The position numbers were made by a program, and so were the translations under genes. Below are positions 1-9,679 of a DNA stretch of 58,186 nt, piece by piece (position 1 is the stretch's first letter; every line of letters begins with the position of its first letter). A model generated the notes under the pieces. That model worked only from the letters and a program-made list of their open reading frames with translations, did no database searches and was not told the origin of the DNA. The stretch lies in assembly GCA_000174895.1 (NCBI GenBank), contig ACOK01000080.1:1-58186 (forward strand), given 5' to 3'. The stretch comes from Ruminococcus flavefaciens FD-1. GTDB lineage: Bacteria > Bacillota > Clostridia > Oscillospirales > Ruminococcaceae.

Positions 1-282
1 TATTAGTGTTAAAGAATGATTTTAAAATGATAGGGTGTAAAAGAAATATTTCGAACAGATCTATATACAGGGATAACACATTCTATACAGAACGTTATAG
101 GTGAAAGTAGAAGGAGAATGAATTAAAAATGAACATGTACATTGGACGGAAATTCTAAGTGGATAAATAGTATAACCCTTTGTATAGAAACTGGAGTGAT
201 ATTTAGCGAGAAGAGGGAAAATACATATTGATGAGGAATATACTAAGGAATTTTAAAATGATATAACGTTTAGGAGAAAAAT

Positions 283-503
283 TCTCCCCCGAACCCCCTT
301 CCAAAGACTTTTAATAGAATTTTGCCCCCATATAGGGCGCACCTTAAAAAATGATAAATTCAAACTTATCTGGTGTGCGCCCTATATGGGGGCAAAATTA
401 ATACTGAAAGTTTTAGAAAAGGAGTTTGAGGAAGAACCCTTTTCAAAAGGGTTTTCCTCAATAGACACGTGTAAAAACTTCTGTACGAGTATCAGGGTTA
501 TAA
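283..503. repeat. Dispersed palindromic element, copy 1
   Basis: The core is a near-perfect inverted repeat of about 26 bp (arms 318-343 and 372-399, about 28-nt loop) that ends in AATTTTGCCCCCATATAGGG and its complement. A second hairpin lies at 429-459 (GAGGAA..CCCTTTT / AAAAGGG..TTCCTC). A copy in the same orientation, sharing both flanks and the 3' segment GTAAAAACTTCTGTA, lies at 50853-51060. The two copies agree outside the loop but differ in it, as expected of a structured repeat under compensatory drift. There is no open frame. Confidence 0.8.
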
Positions 504-507
504 CGGG

Positions 508-516
508 TGGTATAAT
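508..516 (+). promoter_or_regulatory. Extended -10 promoter for the pilus operon
   Basis: TG at 508-509 followed one base later by TATAAT at 511-516 is a perfect extended -10. There is no good -35. Transcription would begin near 523, about 30 nt before the first start codon. The promoter sits just past the edge of the palindromic element. Confidence 0.5.
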
Positions 517-552
517 TTTGATGTTGAAAAAACATACCAATTGGAGCATATC

Positions 553-963
553 ATGACTGATAAAGAATTCAGAAAATTAAAACGAGGTGACCTCGTTGCC
601 ATTATATATGAATATCAGAAAAAACAGGAATCTCTGATAAAAGAAAATGAAGAATTAAAAAAACAACTCGGATCAAAAGAACTGAAGATAAGTAAAGCAG
701 GTTCCATCGCAGAGGCTGTGACGGAACTTAATCATTTATTCGAGACCGCTCAGAAAACAGCTGACGATTATGTGGAACAGGTAAGGCTTTCCGTAAGGGA
801 CGCCGAAAAGAAAGCAGAGGAAATAATAGCCGAAGCTGAGGAGAAAGCCCGTAAGATAATCGCTGACGCTGAGAAAAAAGCAGGCAGGGCTGATAAAAAA
901 ACCGGATCTTCAGAAACTGAAGGATCCGAAACAAAGGATACGGATAATGAGCCGAAAAATTGA
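553..963 (+). CDS. Small coiled-coil protein at head of pilus operon (DivIVA-like tail)
   Basis: A 136-residue hydrophilic protein with no signal peptide or membrane segment. I chose ATG 553 because GGAG sits 6 nt upstream; a TTG twelve bases earlier is in frame but lacks a ribosome site. Residues about 20-45 and 70-115 are heptad-like; the second stretch contains repeated AEEIIAEAE/ARKIIADAE units rich in Ala, Glu and Lys. The tail is charged and probably disordered. The same AE-rich motif occurs in the larger coiled-coil protein at 55272. The next gene starts inside its 3' end (17-nt overlap), so the two are co-translated. I infer a cytoplasmic scaffold near the membrane; no enzyme motif is visible. 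Confidence 0.75.
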   Translation: MTDKEFRKLKRGDLVAIIYEYQKKQESLIKENEELKKQLGSKELKISKAGSIAEAVTELNHLFETAQKTADDYVEQVRLSVRDAEKKAEEIIAEAEEKARKIIADAEKKAGRADKKTGSSETEGSETKDTDNEPKN

Positions 964-1519
964 TACCCCCATCTCCCTTCCGTCCATCGATCAGGTCGAA
1001 TCGGAGATGAATAAAATAAAGTATAAAAGCAAATTCCTCAAAACGCTGCTGAGCACCATATCGGTACTGATAGTGGTCGCTGCGGCAGCTGTGTTGCTTT
1101 CAACACTGCTGTTCCCCGTTGTACAGGTATCGGGAGACAGTATGGAACCTACCTTTAAAAGCGGAGACATTCTCGTGCTTGTAAAGACAAAGGAAATAAA
1201 CTACAGCGATCTGTGCTGTGCTTCATGGCAGAACAAGACCCTCCTCAAACGAGTTATCGGAATGCCGGGAGACAGCATAAATATAGATTCTGAAGGCAAT
1301 GTCTATGTAAACGATAAATTGCTGGAAGAACCATATGTTGAGAAGAAAAGCTTAGGTAAATGTCAGCTTGAGTTCCCTTATCAGGTGCCTGACAACAAGT
1401 ACTTCCTTCTCGGCGATCAAAGGGAGAATTCATCTGACAGCAGAAACCCTGATGTCGGATGTGTCTCAGAGGATCAGATAATAGGACGTGTAATGTTCAG
1501 GATATGGCCTCTGAAATAG
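947..1519 (+). CDS. lepB: Signal peptidase I (pilus-locus type)
   Basis: A 190-residue type I signal peptidase (S26) that cleaves signal peptides outside the membrane. One transmembrane helix lies at about 34-58. The catalytic serine is in SGDSMEPT (about 66), the catalytic lysine in LLKRVIGMPGD (about 104), and the C-terminal box reads LGDQRENSSDSR. All family motifs are present and the length is typical of Gram-positive enzymes. AAAGGA lies 8 nt before ATG 947. It lies directly ahead of two LPXTG proteins and a sortase; in streptococcal pilus islands a dedicated SipA-like peptidase occupies this place and takes part in pilus assembly. I infer a pilus-dedicated role; it could also be a general signal peptidase. 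Confidence 0.93.
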   Translation: MSRKIDTPISLPSIDQVESEMNKIKYKSKFLKTLLSTISVLIVVAAAAVLLSTLLFPVVQVSGDSMEPTFKSGDILVLVKTKEINYSDLCCASWQNKTLLKRVIGMPGDSINIDSEGNVYVNDKLLEEPYVEKKSLGKCQLEFPYQVPDNKYFLLGDQRENSSDSRNPDVGCVSEDQIIGRVMFRIWPLK

Positions 1520-1538
1520 ACTATCAGAAAGGACATAA

Positions 1539-4445
1539 ATGCTAATGATGAAGAATTATTTCGATCAGTTCTATGAAGTTCTTCATAAAAACAGCATTAA
1601 GCGGCGGCGGATGATCTCGCTGCTTCTGGTTTTGTCGATGTTTGTATCATCAAGCGTCATCTGGAGCCTCCGAGGGACGGTCGTGACTATGGTCAACGAG
1701 CCTGACGAAGTGCTGGAGGAAATGCCTGATGCTGATGAGACAGAGGCCGAAAAACTCGCTTATCATGTGCATACCGATGACTGCTATGAGGACGTTCTGA
1801 TCTGTGAGCTTGAAGAAAATGAAGAACATACTCACACCGAGGAATGCTACGAAAAGCAGCTCATATGCGGTTTTGAAGATGAGAAAGAGGCTGATGCTTC
1901 TGCTGAGGCTGAAGTGACAGGGGAGGATGAGGCTGAGGCGGCCGAAGCTCCCGAGACCGAAGAGGCAGAATCAGCTGAAACAGAAGAGACCGAAGAATCA
2001 GAAGATGAAGAAGAAGCCGTTCTTGATGCGCAGCTGCCTGAGATGATGATGGCGGCAGGACCGCAGGTGATGGCGGATAATATAGGCACTATCAATACAG
2101 CTGACAGCCGTGCGGACGGTATCAGGATCAATCTTTTTGATTATGGTACAGCTATACTTGATGATAGTGGAAATAACTACGGTTACAATGATTCAAATGA
2201 GCATCCATATATAAAATATGCAGGCATAAATGAGGGGAAAACTCCTGATAAAGATATTCTCTTCTTTGCTTATGGTACACCTCCCCCACATGGAGCACCA
2301 ATAGAGGGGCAATACTTGACAAATGCAGCTGGTCAATACATTGATAAAAACGGAAATGTTTTAGCTGACCAGAATGACAGCAGTAAGTGGGTTCAGTTGT
2401 ATTCACCAGGTGAGCATGATAAAAACTATTATAGTGGTGACTATAACGTAGATTCGTATCAATCTGGTAACAGACCTATTCAAGGAATAGTGAAAAACGT
2501 ACTTGGAGAAGATAAATATCCTCATATTGTTGGCTCTGATAATAGTCTTGCTTATCTTTTCAATCTTGAAGACAATCCAGGGAATGATGCAAGTGACCCA
2601 GTTAAAAAAGTTTATGCTGATGTCAATCATCTTCTTGAAAGAGATGCGGATGGTTATTATCGATATAACAGTGATGAACATTATGCTTACTTCAATACTA
2701 ATGCCCAAGAGAATCCGAACAGGGACTTTGTTGTTTACGAATCAACTTTTCCGATAATCAGTGGAGATCATCATAAAGCAGATGATATAGACCAGACTAC
2801 AAATCAAAAGTATGGTTCAGATAAGGGCTATGAAATGCAAATCGGATTTTTTCCGTTCAATGAGTATGATAAAACTCACAGGGATCCGAACTTTAACGCC
2901 AAGCTTTATAATGAAGATGCCGATAATGGTAAAGGAAAAGCAGAAGATGATCACTATTACAATCATCATTTCGGCATGACGCTTGAAGCTGATTTCGTAC
3001 TTCCTGCAAATGGCAAGTATAACGGAAAAGATGTTATATTTGATTACAGCGGTGACGATGATATGTGGGTCTTTGTTGATGATGTTCTTGTATTAGATGT
3101 TGGCGGTATTCATGAACCTGCCGGAGGCAATATTAATTTTACATCAGGTAACGTGCGCGTTCAGGATGATTACGAAGGAACGATCACCGATGAGGGGCAT
3201 AAATGGAAAGAAACAACAATAGATGCGTTATTTTCTGCTGCCGGTAAAACATGGAATCCGGGTGATAATCATACTATCAAGATGTTCTATCTTGAACGTG
3301 GTGGTTGTTATTCAAACCTTGCAATGACATTCAATCTTCCAACAGTTAAACCTATAACTGTTTCCAAGAATGTTGATAAAGGTTCTCACGCCAGCACTGA
3401 TTATGATGGCAACACTTATCAATTCATGCTTTACGTGCAGGATACTACAGATCCAACAAATTATGTTCCATATGTAAGTGAAGGTGTAGAGAATCCGTTT
3501 ACTCTTACTGATGGCAGCTATAAGGAATTCCCAAAGCTTGATCAGAATCTCCGATATTACGTAAAAGAACTCAATGTAGATTCTTCAATCTATTCCGAAG
3601 TATCAATAAATGGAGTAATAAAAGCACAATTAGATGCAGGTTCTGGAACTCAGGATGTTTATAGTGACCCACAACTTTTAAAAGACAACGGTCAGTTCAA
3701 CTTCACGAATAAGGTACGTGAAGAAACTACTCAGCTCGAAGTAAAAAAAGTATGGGGTGACAGCTCTACTAAGAATCATGACGGCGATATGATCAGATTC
3801 AGAGTTACTCGTACTGATGAAGAAAATAATACTACAAAGGACATAGCATACGAAACCCATAAAACATTTGCTCTTAACAATAGTAATAACTGGCAGAAGA
3901 CGTTCACAGGGCTTCCTGTACGTTACGGCACTCACAGATATAGCTATAGTGTTACCGAGCTTGATGTTCCTATGGGATATGCAGTAAGCTATTCAAATTC
4001 ATTCACCGACAAAAAGCAGACCTCGACCATAACGAATACTCCAACTGACAAGGTTGAGATGCACGTTAAAAAGGAATGGGTCGGAAACGATGGTAAAGAT
4101 TACGAAATAAAGCTTCAGCTTTACAGAGACTGGGTAGAATATGGCCCGCCCGCACCGACCACACTTACTATCAAAGCTGTCGATAAAGACGGCAACGTGA
4201 TCAAAACGTGGATGACGAACAAAGCTTATGTCGGCGGAAGAATGGAATTTGCACTTAAAGCTCCTGAAGGAGTTGAATGTAAGGGGTATGCAGTGGATAA
4301 TTGTGAGGTTTCCATGGAAGATGATATCTGGGAAGTAACAGAAATAACCGGTGCTGACCCAGTTGTCACAATCAAGTATAAGGAAAAGACTGCTCCGCTG
4401 GCGGAGATTGTACATTGTACTTTTGATAATTCTGCTGAGGGATAG
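1539..4445 (+). CDS. N-terminal 968 residues of a giant pilus-tip adhesin, cut by an in-frame TAG
   Basis: Secreted surface protein. A signal/anchor helix lies at about 25-50 after an Arg-rich start. Residues about 75-110 carry two HxHTxxCY units (YHVHTDDCY and EHTHTEECY, each followed by LIC), then an acidic Glu/Ala linker. A fibro-slime-type segment with GDDDMWVFVDDVLVLDVGG lies at about 505-525. Cna-B-like beta domains start at about 733 (VKKVWGDSS) and 840 (VKKEWVGND). The frame ends at TAG 4443, a few residues into a module beginning HCTFDN. Reading past the TAG continues in the same frame to an LPATG anchor at 6385. As written, the product would be secreted but not anchored. AAAGGA precedes ATG 1539. 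The parent protein is probably the pilus tip or a minor pilin. Confidence 0.85.
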   Translation: MLMMKNYFDQFYEVLHKNSIKRRRMISLLLVLSMFVSSSVIWSLRGTVVTMVNEPDEVLEEMPDADETEAEKLAYHVHTDDCYEDVLICELEENEEHTHTEECYEKQLICGFEDEKEADASAEAEVTGEDEAEAAEAPETEEAESAETEETEESEDEEEAVLDAQLPEMMMAAGPQVMADNIGTINTADSRADGIRINLFDYGTAILDDSGNNYGYNDSNEHPYIKYAGINEGKTPDKDILFFAYGTPPPHGAPIEGQYLTNAAGQYIDKNGNVLADQNDSSKWVQLYSPGEHDKNYYSGDYNVDSYQSGNRPIQGIVKNVLGEDKYPHIVGSDNSLAYLFNLEDNPGNDASDPVKKVYADVNHLLERDADGYYRYNSDEHYAYFNTNAQENPNRDFVVYESTFPIISGDHHKADDIDQTTNQKYGSDKGYEMQIGFFPFNEYDKTHRDPNFNAKLYNEDADNGKGKAEDDHYYNHHFGMTLEADFVLPANGKYNGKDVIFDYSGDDDMWVFVDDVLVLDVGGIHEPAGGNINFTSGNVRVQDDYEGTITDEGHKWKETTIDALFSAAGKTWNPGDNHTIKMFYLERGGCYSNLAMTFNLPTVKPITVSKNVDKGSHASTDYDGNTYQFMLYVQDTTDPTNYVPYVSEGVENPFTLTDGSYKEFPKLDQNLRYYVKELNVDSSIYSEVSINGVIKAQLDAGSGTQDVYSDPQLLKDNGQFNFTNKVREETTQLEVKKVWGDSSTKNHDGDMIRFRVTRTDEENNTTKDIAYETHKTFALNNSNNWQKTFTGLPVRYGTHRYSYSVTELDVPMGYAVSYSNSFTDKKQTSTITNTPTDKVEMHVKKEWVGNDGKDYEIKLQLYRDWVEYGPPAPTTLTIKAVDKDGNVIKTWMTNKAYVGGRMEFALKAPEGVECKGYAVDNCEVSMEDDIWEVTEITGADPVVTIKYKEKTAPLAEIVHCTFDNSAEG

Positions 4446-4472
4446 GCAGTTCGTTCAAATAATGATTATGCT

Positions 4473-6500
4473 GTGATTAGTGGAAAAAACAAATATGCTA
4501 CTACAAATTCGCTTCTTATAAAAGAACCAGAAAACGCTTCAGTACATTCGGTTAATGGGCTTAAATATGATTTGGATCCTACTATCTTTATTCCGGGACA
4601 AAGTTATAGCTTTGGAATATATGCATCAGCAGATAATGATAATAATAATAAAACGGATACAAACCGTCGTTTAGCTTTTACATTACATTACTATGATCCG
4701 GATGCAGCTGGTACAAATGAAGATCCTAAGCATAAATATATATGGTTAGATAATAAAGAAGTACCAAAGGATACAGAAGAATGGATTTATTTGCATAATG
4801 ATAATTTTACTATACCTTCTGATGCTGAAGATGTATATATATACGTTGAGAGTGCTCCGGAAAGCGGTGACAAACTTTATCGTTTTAGAATAGATGAATT
4901 TGTTGCAGCAAGAGCAGGTGTTCAAGCTGATGTTGCTCCTGGCTCAGGAGAACTAACGCTTACAGGTAAAGCTAAAGCTAGTCCAATCAATCACGATACT
5001 TTTGATAACGGCTATACACAACCAGGTATTATTGAATACATTCCTTTCAATGTAACTGATTCTGATGGTAAAATTGATGGCTGGGATATGAGAGGCGATA
5101 AAGGCACTTTTGGATTTGTAAAAGGATGGAACGATCCTTATGCTGGGGCGACTAATATCTATATCAGCGGCAGATCACAGGATTGGCAAGGTGCAAAATA
5201 TGAACTTGCTACGGATAAATATTCAGCAGGACATTCATATTCGTTCGGAATATTTGCTCGTAACGAAGGTGATCAGGATGCAAAGTTTACCATGACTTTG
5301 GAGTATTTTAATGGAAGTAAAACAGATTATACACCAATAGCTTCTGCTACTCTTAAACCTGGAGAATGGACAGAGATAAAAAATCCGAATTTTACTATAC
5401 CAGTGGGTGCAACAAAATGTTGTGTGGCTATAGAAACACCTGGTTCAAAACCTAATTTCCGAATCGATGAATTTGTTTCAGCTCAGCCAAACACTAATTA
5501 TTTCGTTAACCCCGGGGTTGGCGGAGTAAGTGTACTTAGTTCAGCAGGCAATATTTCTCCTTGGACTAAGAATGACAACGGATTGACACTTGAGTATGTA
5601 ACAGGTGCAAATGCATATAGTAAACAGTCTTTAAGAATAAGCAATCGTAATAAAACATGGAATGGAATTGTACAGCAAATCAACCCATCTGCTTATATTC
5701 CCGGCAACAAGTACAGCTTTACAATGTATGCAATGTGTGAAGAACCAAGAAAATTTCAGTTGACATTGCAATATACATCTAAATCCGGTGGTACTGCATA
5801 CAAATGTATTGATGATCGAGATGGTGAAGCATATGAGTGGATACAGCTTTCTAACCCACGTTATCAGATACCTGATGATGTTGATACTACAAAGCCCATG
5901 TACCTGTATGTTGAAGCTAAGCATATAGGATCTAATAATGAAGATGATACTTGTCCTTTCTACGTTGACGAGTTTATTGAGGCTCCGATGGGTTATACAG
6001 CTTCAGTTGACAGATCAACGGGTGTTGTCACACTGACCTTCTCAAGCGGTGTATATGATATGACACTGGATGAAGATACTTCTATTGCACCGTATACCGA
6101 GGGAGATAATGGAAAAGAGGCTGTTGGAGATCCATTCGTATTATCAGATGGCAATCTGACTAAGAATTGGACAACAGCTCAATTGAGTGAAAATCCTAAC
6201 TGCAGCTATGTTTACTATGTTGAGGAATTAGCAATAAGGCCTAAGGGCAGTACTGATGCTGATTGGATACCTATAAACGATGCCAGATTAGGCGATTTCG
6301 ATGTAAGCTACAACGGCAACCGTGTTCAGACTAATACAACTGATAACCCTATAGTGGTTCAGAACAAGTACATCTGGTACACACTCCCGGCAACGGGCGG
6401 AATAGGCGCAGATAAAATAGTCCTTCTGGGACTGGCGCTGACAATAATAGGCATACTGAGCGGATGCTCGGTTTACAGCCGTCGAAGGAGGCCTGAATGA
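4473..6500 (+). pseudogene. C-terminal part of the same adhesin: three beta modules and LPXTG anchor, no own signal peptide
   Basis: This frame is in phase with the preceding gene; the sequence between TAG 4443 and 4473 is open in that frame too. It has no ribosome site or signal peptide, so it is best read as the rest of one protein of about 1,650 residues. It holds three modules of about 170-190 residues, each ending in a DEF motif (FRIDEFVAA, FRIDEFVSA, FYVDEFIEA); the second opens with HDTFDN, matching the HCTFDN before the stop. They resemble jelly-roll carbohydrate-binding modules of the CBM4/9 kind, an inference from pattern only. The C-terminus is a classic sorting signal: LPATGG, a hydrophobic helix, then YSRRRRPE. 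Confidence 0.8.
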
Positions 6501-6567
6501 GATGTCTCAATGAAACGGCTTTACAGGACAAAAATTTGAAATTATGATGAAAAATGGAGGAAAGATT

Positions 6568-8365
6568 ATGAAAACCAATAAAAGAAGATTATTAGCAGCT
6601 TTAACAGCTACAACATTGGCCCTTACACCTTGCTTTGCGGCTGGGATGAATTTCGTAACTGCAAGTGCCAGTACACTGACAGTAACTGATACAGATCCAA
6701 TTGCACACACATACAATGCTTATCAGATCATAACAGGAACATTGTCAGCTGATAAGACTACACTTTCCGGTATGGTTTGGGGAGACGGCGTTGACAATGC
6801 AAAGCTTATAGCTGCTCTTAATAGTAATAAGACAGCTCTTGGCATTGAGAGTGACATTGCTACAAATGCAACAGTTAATGATGTTGCTGCTGTACTTGCA
6901 AAGCATCACAGATGCTGCAAAGGTACAGAAGCTTGCTAAGGTATTCAATGATGCTGGCGTTCTTGTTTCTGCTAATAAAAAGGCGCTTACTAAGGACGGA
7001 AACAATTATACAAATACAGCATTAGCAGACGGCTGGTATCTTATTGTTGATGAGAGCACCCCTCTCGGAACAAAGGATGACGAACACGTCAAGGTAAAGA
7101 GCGCAAATCTTCTTCAGATAGTAGGAAACACAACGATCAAAACCAAGCACTCTCTGCCTACCCTTGATAAGGTAATAGTAGAAAATGAAGCTGAAGTTGA
7201 TGCTAATACTGCTTCCATCGGAGATGTTGTAACCTACAGGATCAAGACAAAGGTTCCTGATATAACCGGCTATGATAAGTATTTCTTCGTAATAAATGAT
7301 ACACTTTCAAAGGGCCTTACTTATAATGATTCTCTGTCAGTAAAAGTCAAGAGCGATACTCTGACACCAGATGAAGATGGCGCTGCAACTGCAAAGACCG
7401 GTAACTATTATGTAGATGCTTCTGCATATAACGAAACAACAGGAACAGCGATCAAGGTAGTATTTGAAAACGCTGTTGACTTGTTCAAGAACTATAGTGT
7501 AGGTGACGATATTGTTCTTGAGTATACTGCAATATTAAATGAAAATGCTGTTATTACAGATGCAGGTAACCCCAATACAGCAAGTCTTACATATTCAAAT
7601 AATCCTAATGAGGATGCTGAAGGTACTCCCGCTCAAGGAGAGAATCCTCCAAAGCCTGATGAGCCAGGCCCCGGAGATGATGATGTAACAGGTGAGACAC
7701 CTGATGATTTCGTTAAGACCTATACAACAGCTATCAAGCTCAAGAAGGTTGACAATCACGGTACAAAGCTTACAGGCGCTATGTTCCGTATTACAGGCGA
7801 AGGTGTAAATAAGGTAGTAGTTGCAGGCGACATATTCGTTGAGGATGCTGCCGGAACATATTACAAGCTTACAGACGGAACATACACAACAACTGCTCCT
7901 ACAACAGACACAAATTCCAAATATGCTGACACAAACAAGCTGTATAAGAAGATTAGCCAGTCAACGATCACAAAGGATACTGCAAATAGTGTTAACGTAG
8001 AGGCGTTCGTAGATGAAAACGGTATCGTTACATTTACAGGTCTTGGCGATTGTGATGAATACACAATCGAAGAGATTGTAGTTCCTGAGGGTTATAATAA
8101 GGCTGCTAATGTTAAAATTAAGATTGAATCCAATCCTAATTTAACTAAGGCAAATTGGACAGTGGTTAAGGACGGAGATACTGAAAATCCTCTTACAGCT
8201 AATGCTGATAATATGTATGAATTCAATGTTGTAAACGTACAGTTCTCAAACCTCCCATCAACCGGTGGCGTAGGTACAAAGCTGTTCTACCTCTTCGGCA
8301 GCGCATTCGTTATCGGAGCATCAACATTCATCGTAACAAAGAAGAGAGTCGGCACAAATAAGTGA
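6568..8365 (+). pseudogene. LPXTG backbone pilin, frameshifted near 6900
   Basis: Major pilin subunit, normally polymerised by the adjacent sortase. ATG 6568 has GGAGG 7 nt upstream and opens a signal peptide (MKTNKRRLLAALTATTLALT). The first frame closes at 6939; the second frame carries all downstream pilin sequence. The gap is one surplus base (1,798 nt = 3n+1). Removing one A from the AAA at 6900-6902 gives VLASITDAAKV and restores about 598 residues. Downstream are a backbone-type domain, a Pro-rich hinge (KPDEPGPGDDD), a SpaA/Cna-B-like domain (IKLKKVD .. TIEEIVVPEGY) likely to form an isopeptide bond, and a sorting signal LPSTGG, helix, KKRVGTNK. It is either inactivated or miscalled in assembly. 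Confidence 0.85.
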
Positions 8366-8398
8366 TCGGCAGATCAAAAAAATCTGAATAACTGAAAC

Positions 8399-8430
8399 TA
8401 TGCAGCGGATGCTATGGTGTCCGCTGCATA
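8399..8430 (+). terminator. Hairpin between pilin and sortase genes
   Basis: An 11-bp perfect stem (TATGCAGCGGA / TCCGCTGCATA) with a 10-nt loop. No T-run follows, so it is more likely a processing or attenuation hairpin that keeps pilin mRNA above sortase mRNA than a full terminator. Confidence 0.5.
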
Positions 8431-8456
8431 ACCATTGTTATAGCAAGGAGATATGA

Positions 8457-9278
8457 ATGAAGCGTTTTCTCATACGAGCGCTCCCATTTTTCATATTGCT
8501 TACGGGAGTTATACTGCTTTTGTATCCCACGGTCAGCGAGCACGTCAATTCGATGCACCGCTCCCGTGCGATAAAATCGTATAACGACGTGATCGAGGAT
8601 ATGAGCAATGAGGAACGTGATTCTGCCATAGAAAAAGCACATATATTCAACCGTAAGATCGCCTCGACAGAGGGCGTGCTTTTCCATCCCGAGCTTGTTC
8701 CGGGCTATGACAGAACACTTGATATCACGGGTACAGGCATAATGGCTTACCTTAATATAGAAAAGATAGATGTCGAACTGCCTGTTTACCACGGTGTCGA
8801 TGAGAACGTTCTCCAGATCGCCGCAGGACACCTCCCGGGCACAAGCCTTCCTGTTGGCGGAGAGTCCACACACTGCGTTATATCGGGACACAGAGGCCTT
8901 CCGAGTGCACGTCTTTTCACCGATCTTGACAAAATGGAAATAGGCGATACCTTTACCATTACGGTCTTGTCGGATGTTCTGACTTATCAGGTCGATCAGA
9001 TCAGGGTAGTCAAGCCTTACGAGGTCGATGATCTGTTTGTCAGTGACGGGGAGGACTACTGTACATTATTCACCTGCACTCCCTACGGTATTAATACCCA
9101 CAGACTTCTTGTCAGGGGTAAGCGTATCGAGACAGCAGAGGCGGAATATCACGCATATGTGGCCAGCGATGTATTTGTAATATCTCCTATGATAATCGCA
9201 GCAGCTATAGCAGTACCGGTGCTGATCGTGCTTTTCATCTTTGTTATGGCCGGCGGAGGCAAAAAGAAAGACGAGTGA
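8457..9278 (+). CDS. srtC: Class C (pilin-polymerising) sortase
   Basis: A 273-residue membrane transpeptidase that joins pilin subunits through their LPXTG signals. It has an N-terminal membrane helix (about 5-25), a sortase barrel, and a second helix at about 240-265 followed by GGGKKKDE. Catalytic histidine is in ISGHRG (about 143), catalytic cysteine in TLFTCTPYG (about 203) and the arginine in NTHRLLVRGKR. The two-helix layout and the N-terminal YNDVIEDM..KAHIFNRKI segment fit class C rather than the housekeeping class. AAGGAG lies just upstream of ATG 8457. It is the last gene of the pilus operon and is intact, unlike its two substrates. Confidence 0.93.
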   Translation: MKRFLIRALPFFILLTGVILLLYPTVSEHVNSMHRSRAIKSYNDVIEDMSNEERDSAIEKAHIFNRKIASTEGVLFHPELVPGYDRTLDITGTGIMAYLNIEKIDVELPVYHGVDENVLQIAAGHLPGTSLPVGGESTHCVISGHRGLPSARLFTDLDKMEIGDTFTITVLSDVLTYQVDQIRVVKPYEVDDLFVSDGEDYCTLFTCTPYGINTHRLLVRGKRIETAEAEYHAYVASDVFVISPMIIAAAIAVPVLIVLFIFVMAGGGKKKDE

Positions 9279-9286
9279 TAATATCG

Positions 9287-9318
9287 CCGCAGTTTTCCTT
9301 ATCAAAGGAAGACTGCGG
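9287..9318 (+). terminator. Terminator of the pilus operon
   Basis: Stem CCGCAGTTTTCCTT / AAAGGAAGACTGCGG with a tight loop, followed by TGGTTTTG, 8 nt after the sortase stop. Confidence 0.75.
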
Positions 9319-9335
9319 TGGTTTTGCGTATAGGG

Positions 9336-9435
9336 AATAACCGCCGGCCCTTCTGAATATCATTCAATGATCCGTTTTTCCAGAAGAAAGGAGCATTGAT
9401 ATTATGAAGATCAGACAGAAGATAATGAGCGGAGA
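9336..9435 (+). repeat. Remnant copy of a cwlD-like gene start (partner at 28416-28515)
   Basis: These 100 bases align with the leader and first codons of the amidase gene at 28484: CTGAATATC(A/G)TTCAATGATC, then AAGAAAGGAG, then an ATG followed by AT(C)AGACAGAA and GGAG. After about 12 shared codons the reading frame from ATG 9404 runs into unrelated sequence and stops at codon 33. It looks like a partial duplication or the scar of a deleted paralogue. Confidence 0.65.
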
Positions 9436-9541
9436 GAACTCAGCGATTATATTTTGCTCATTTTTCCGGAAGTTTAGCAAATTGTACAATAATACATGAA
9501 ATGAATCACATAAATTAACAGATAGTAATATCGATAGAATA

Positions 9542-9570
9542 TTGACAAAGTCCTCAAAAAATGGTATACT
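9542..9570 (+). promoter_or_regulatory. Promoter of the polysaccharide operon
   Basis: TTGACA (9542-9547), 17-bp spacer, TATACT (9565-9570). The start site would be near 9577, leaving a leader of about 190 nt before the first enzyme gene. Confidence 0.8.
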
Positions 9571-9679
9571 TTAAACGTGTAAACTGTGTTAAACAGGCTT
9601 AGATATATAATTAGATGATGGTAAATGAAAATAATCTGATGTTTGATGCCGGTGTATTTTTTTAGTGTAAGGAGGCGGC

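Larger units (their letters stand above)
1..552. other. Non-coding stretch upstream of the pilus operon
   Basis: I see no credible gene here; the longest ATG-started frames are a few codons. The first 240 bases are A+T rich and featureless. Bases 283-503 hold a large palindromic repeat, listed separately, and the right end holds an extended -10 promoter. A truncated upstream gene could end before base 1. Confidence 0.6.

Noticed and set aside
121..156. ATG at 129 after AAGGAGAATG as a gene start
   Set aside because: The frame stops after nine codons; no coding signal.
1847..2131. Long minus-strand frame opposite the acidic linker of the adhesin
   Set aside because: Ser/Ala-rich mirror of a repetitive Glu/Ala coding region; no ribosome site.
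4443..4445. TAG as pyrrolysine or general stop reassignment
   Set aside because: TAG ends normal genes elsewhere in the window (1517, 54113) and no Pyl genes are seen here.
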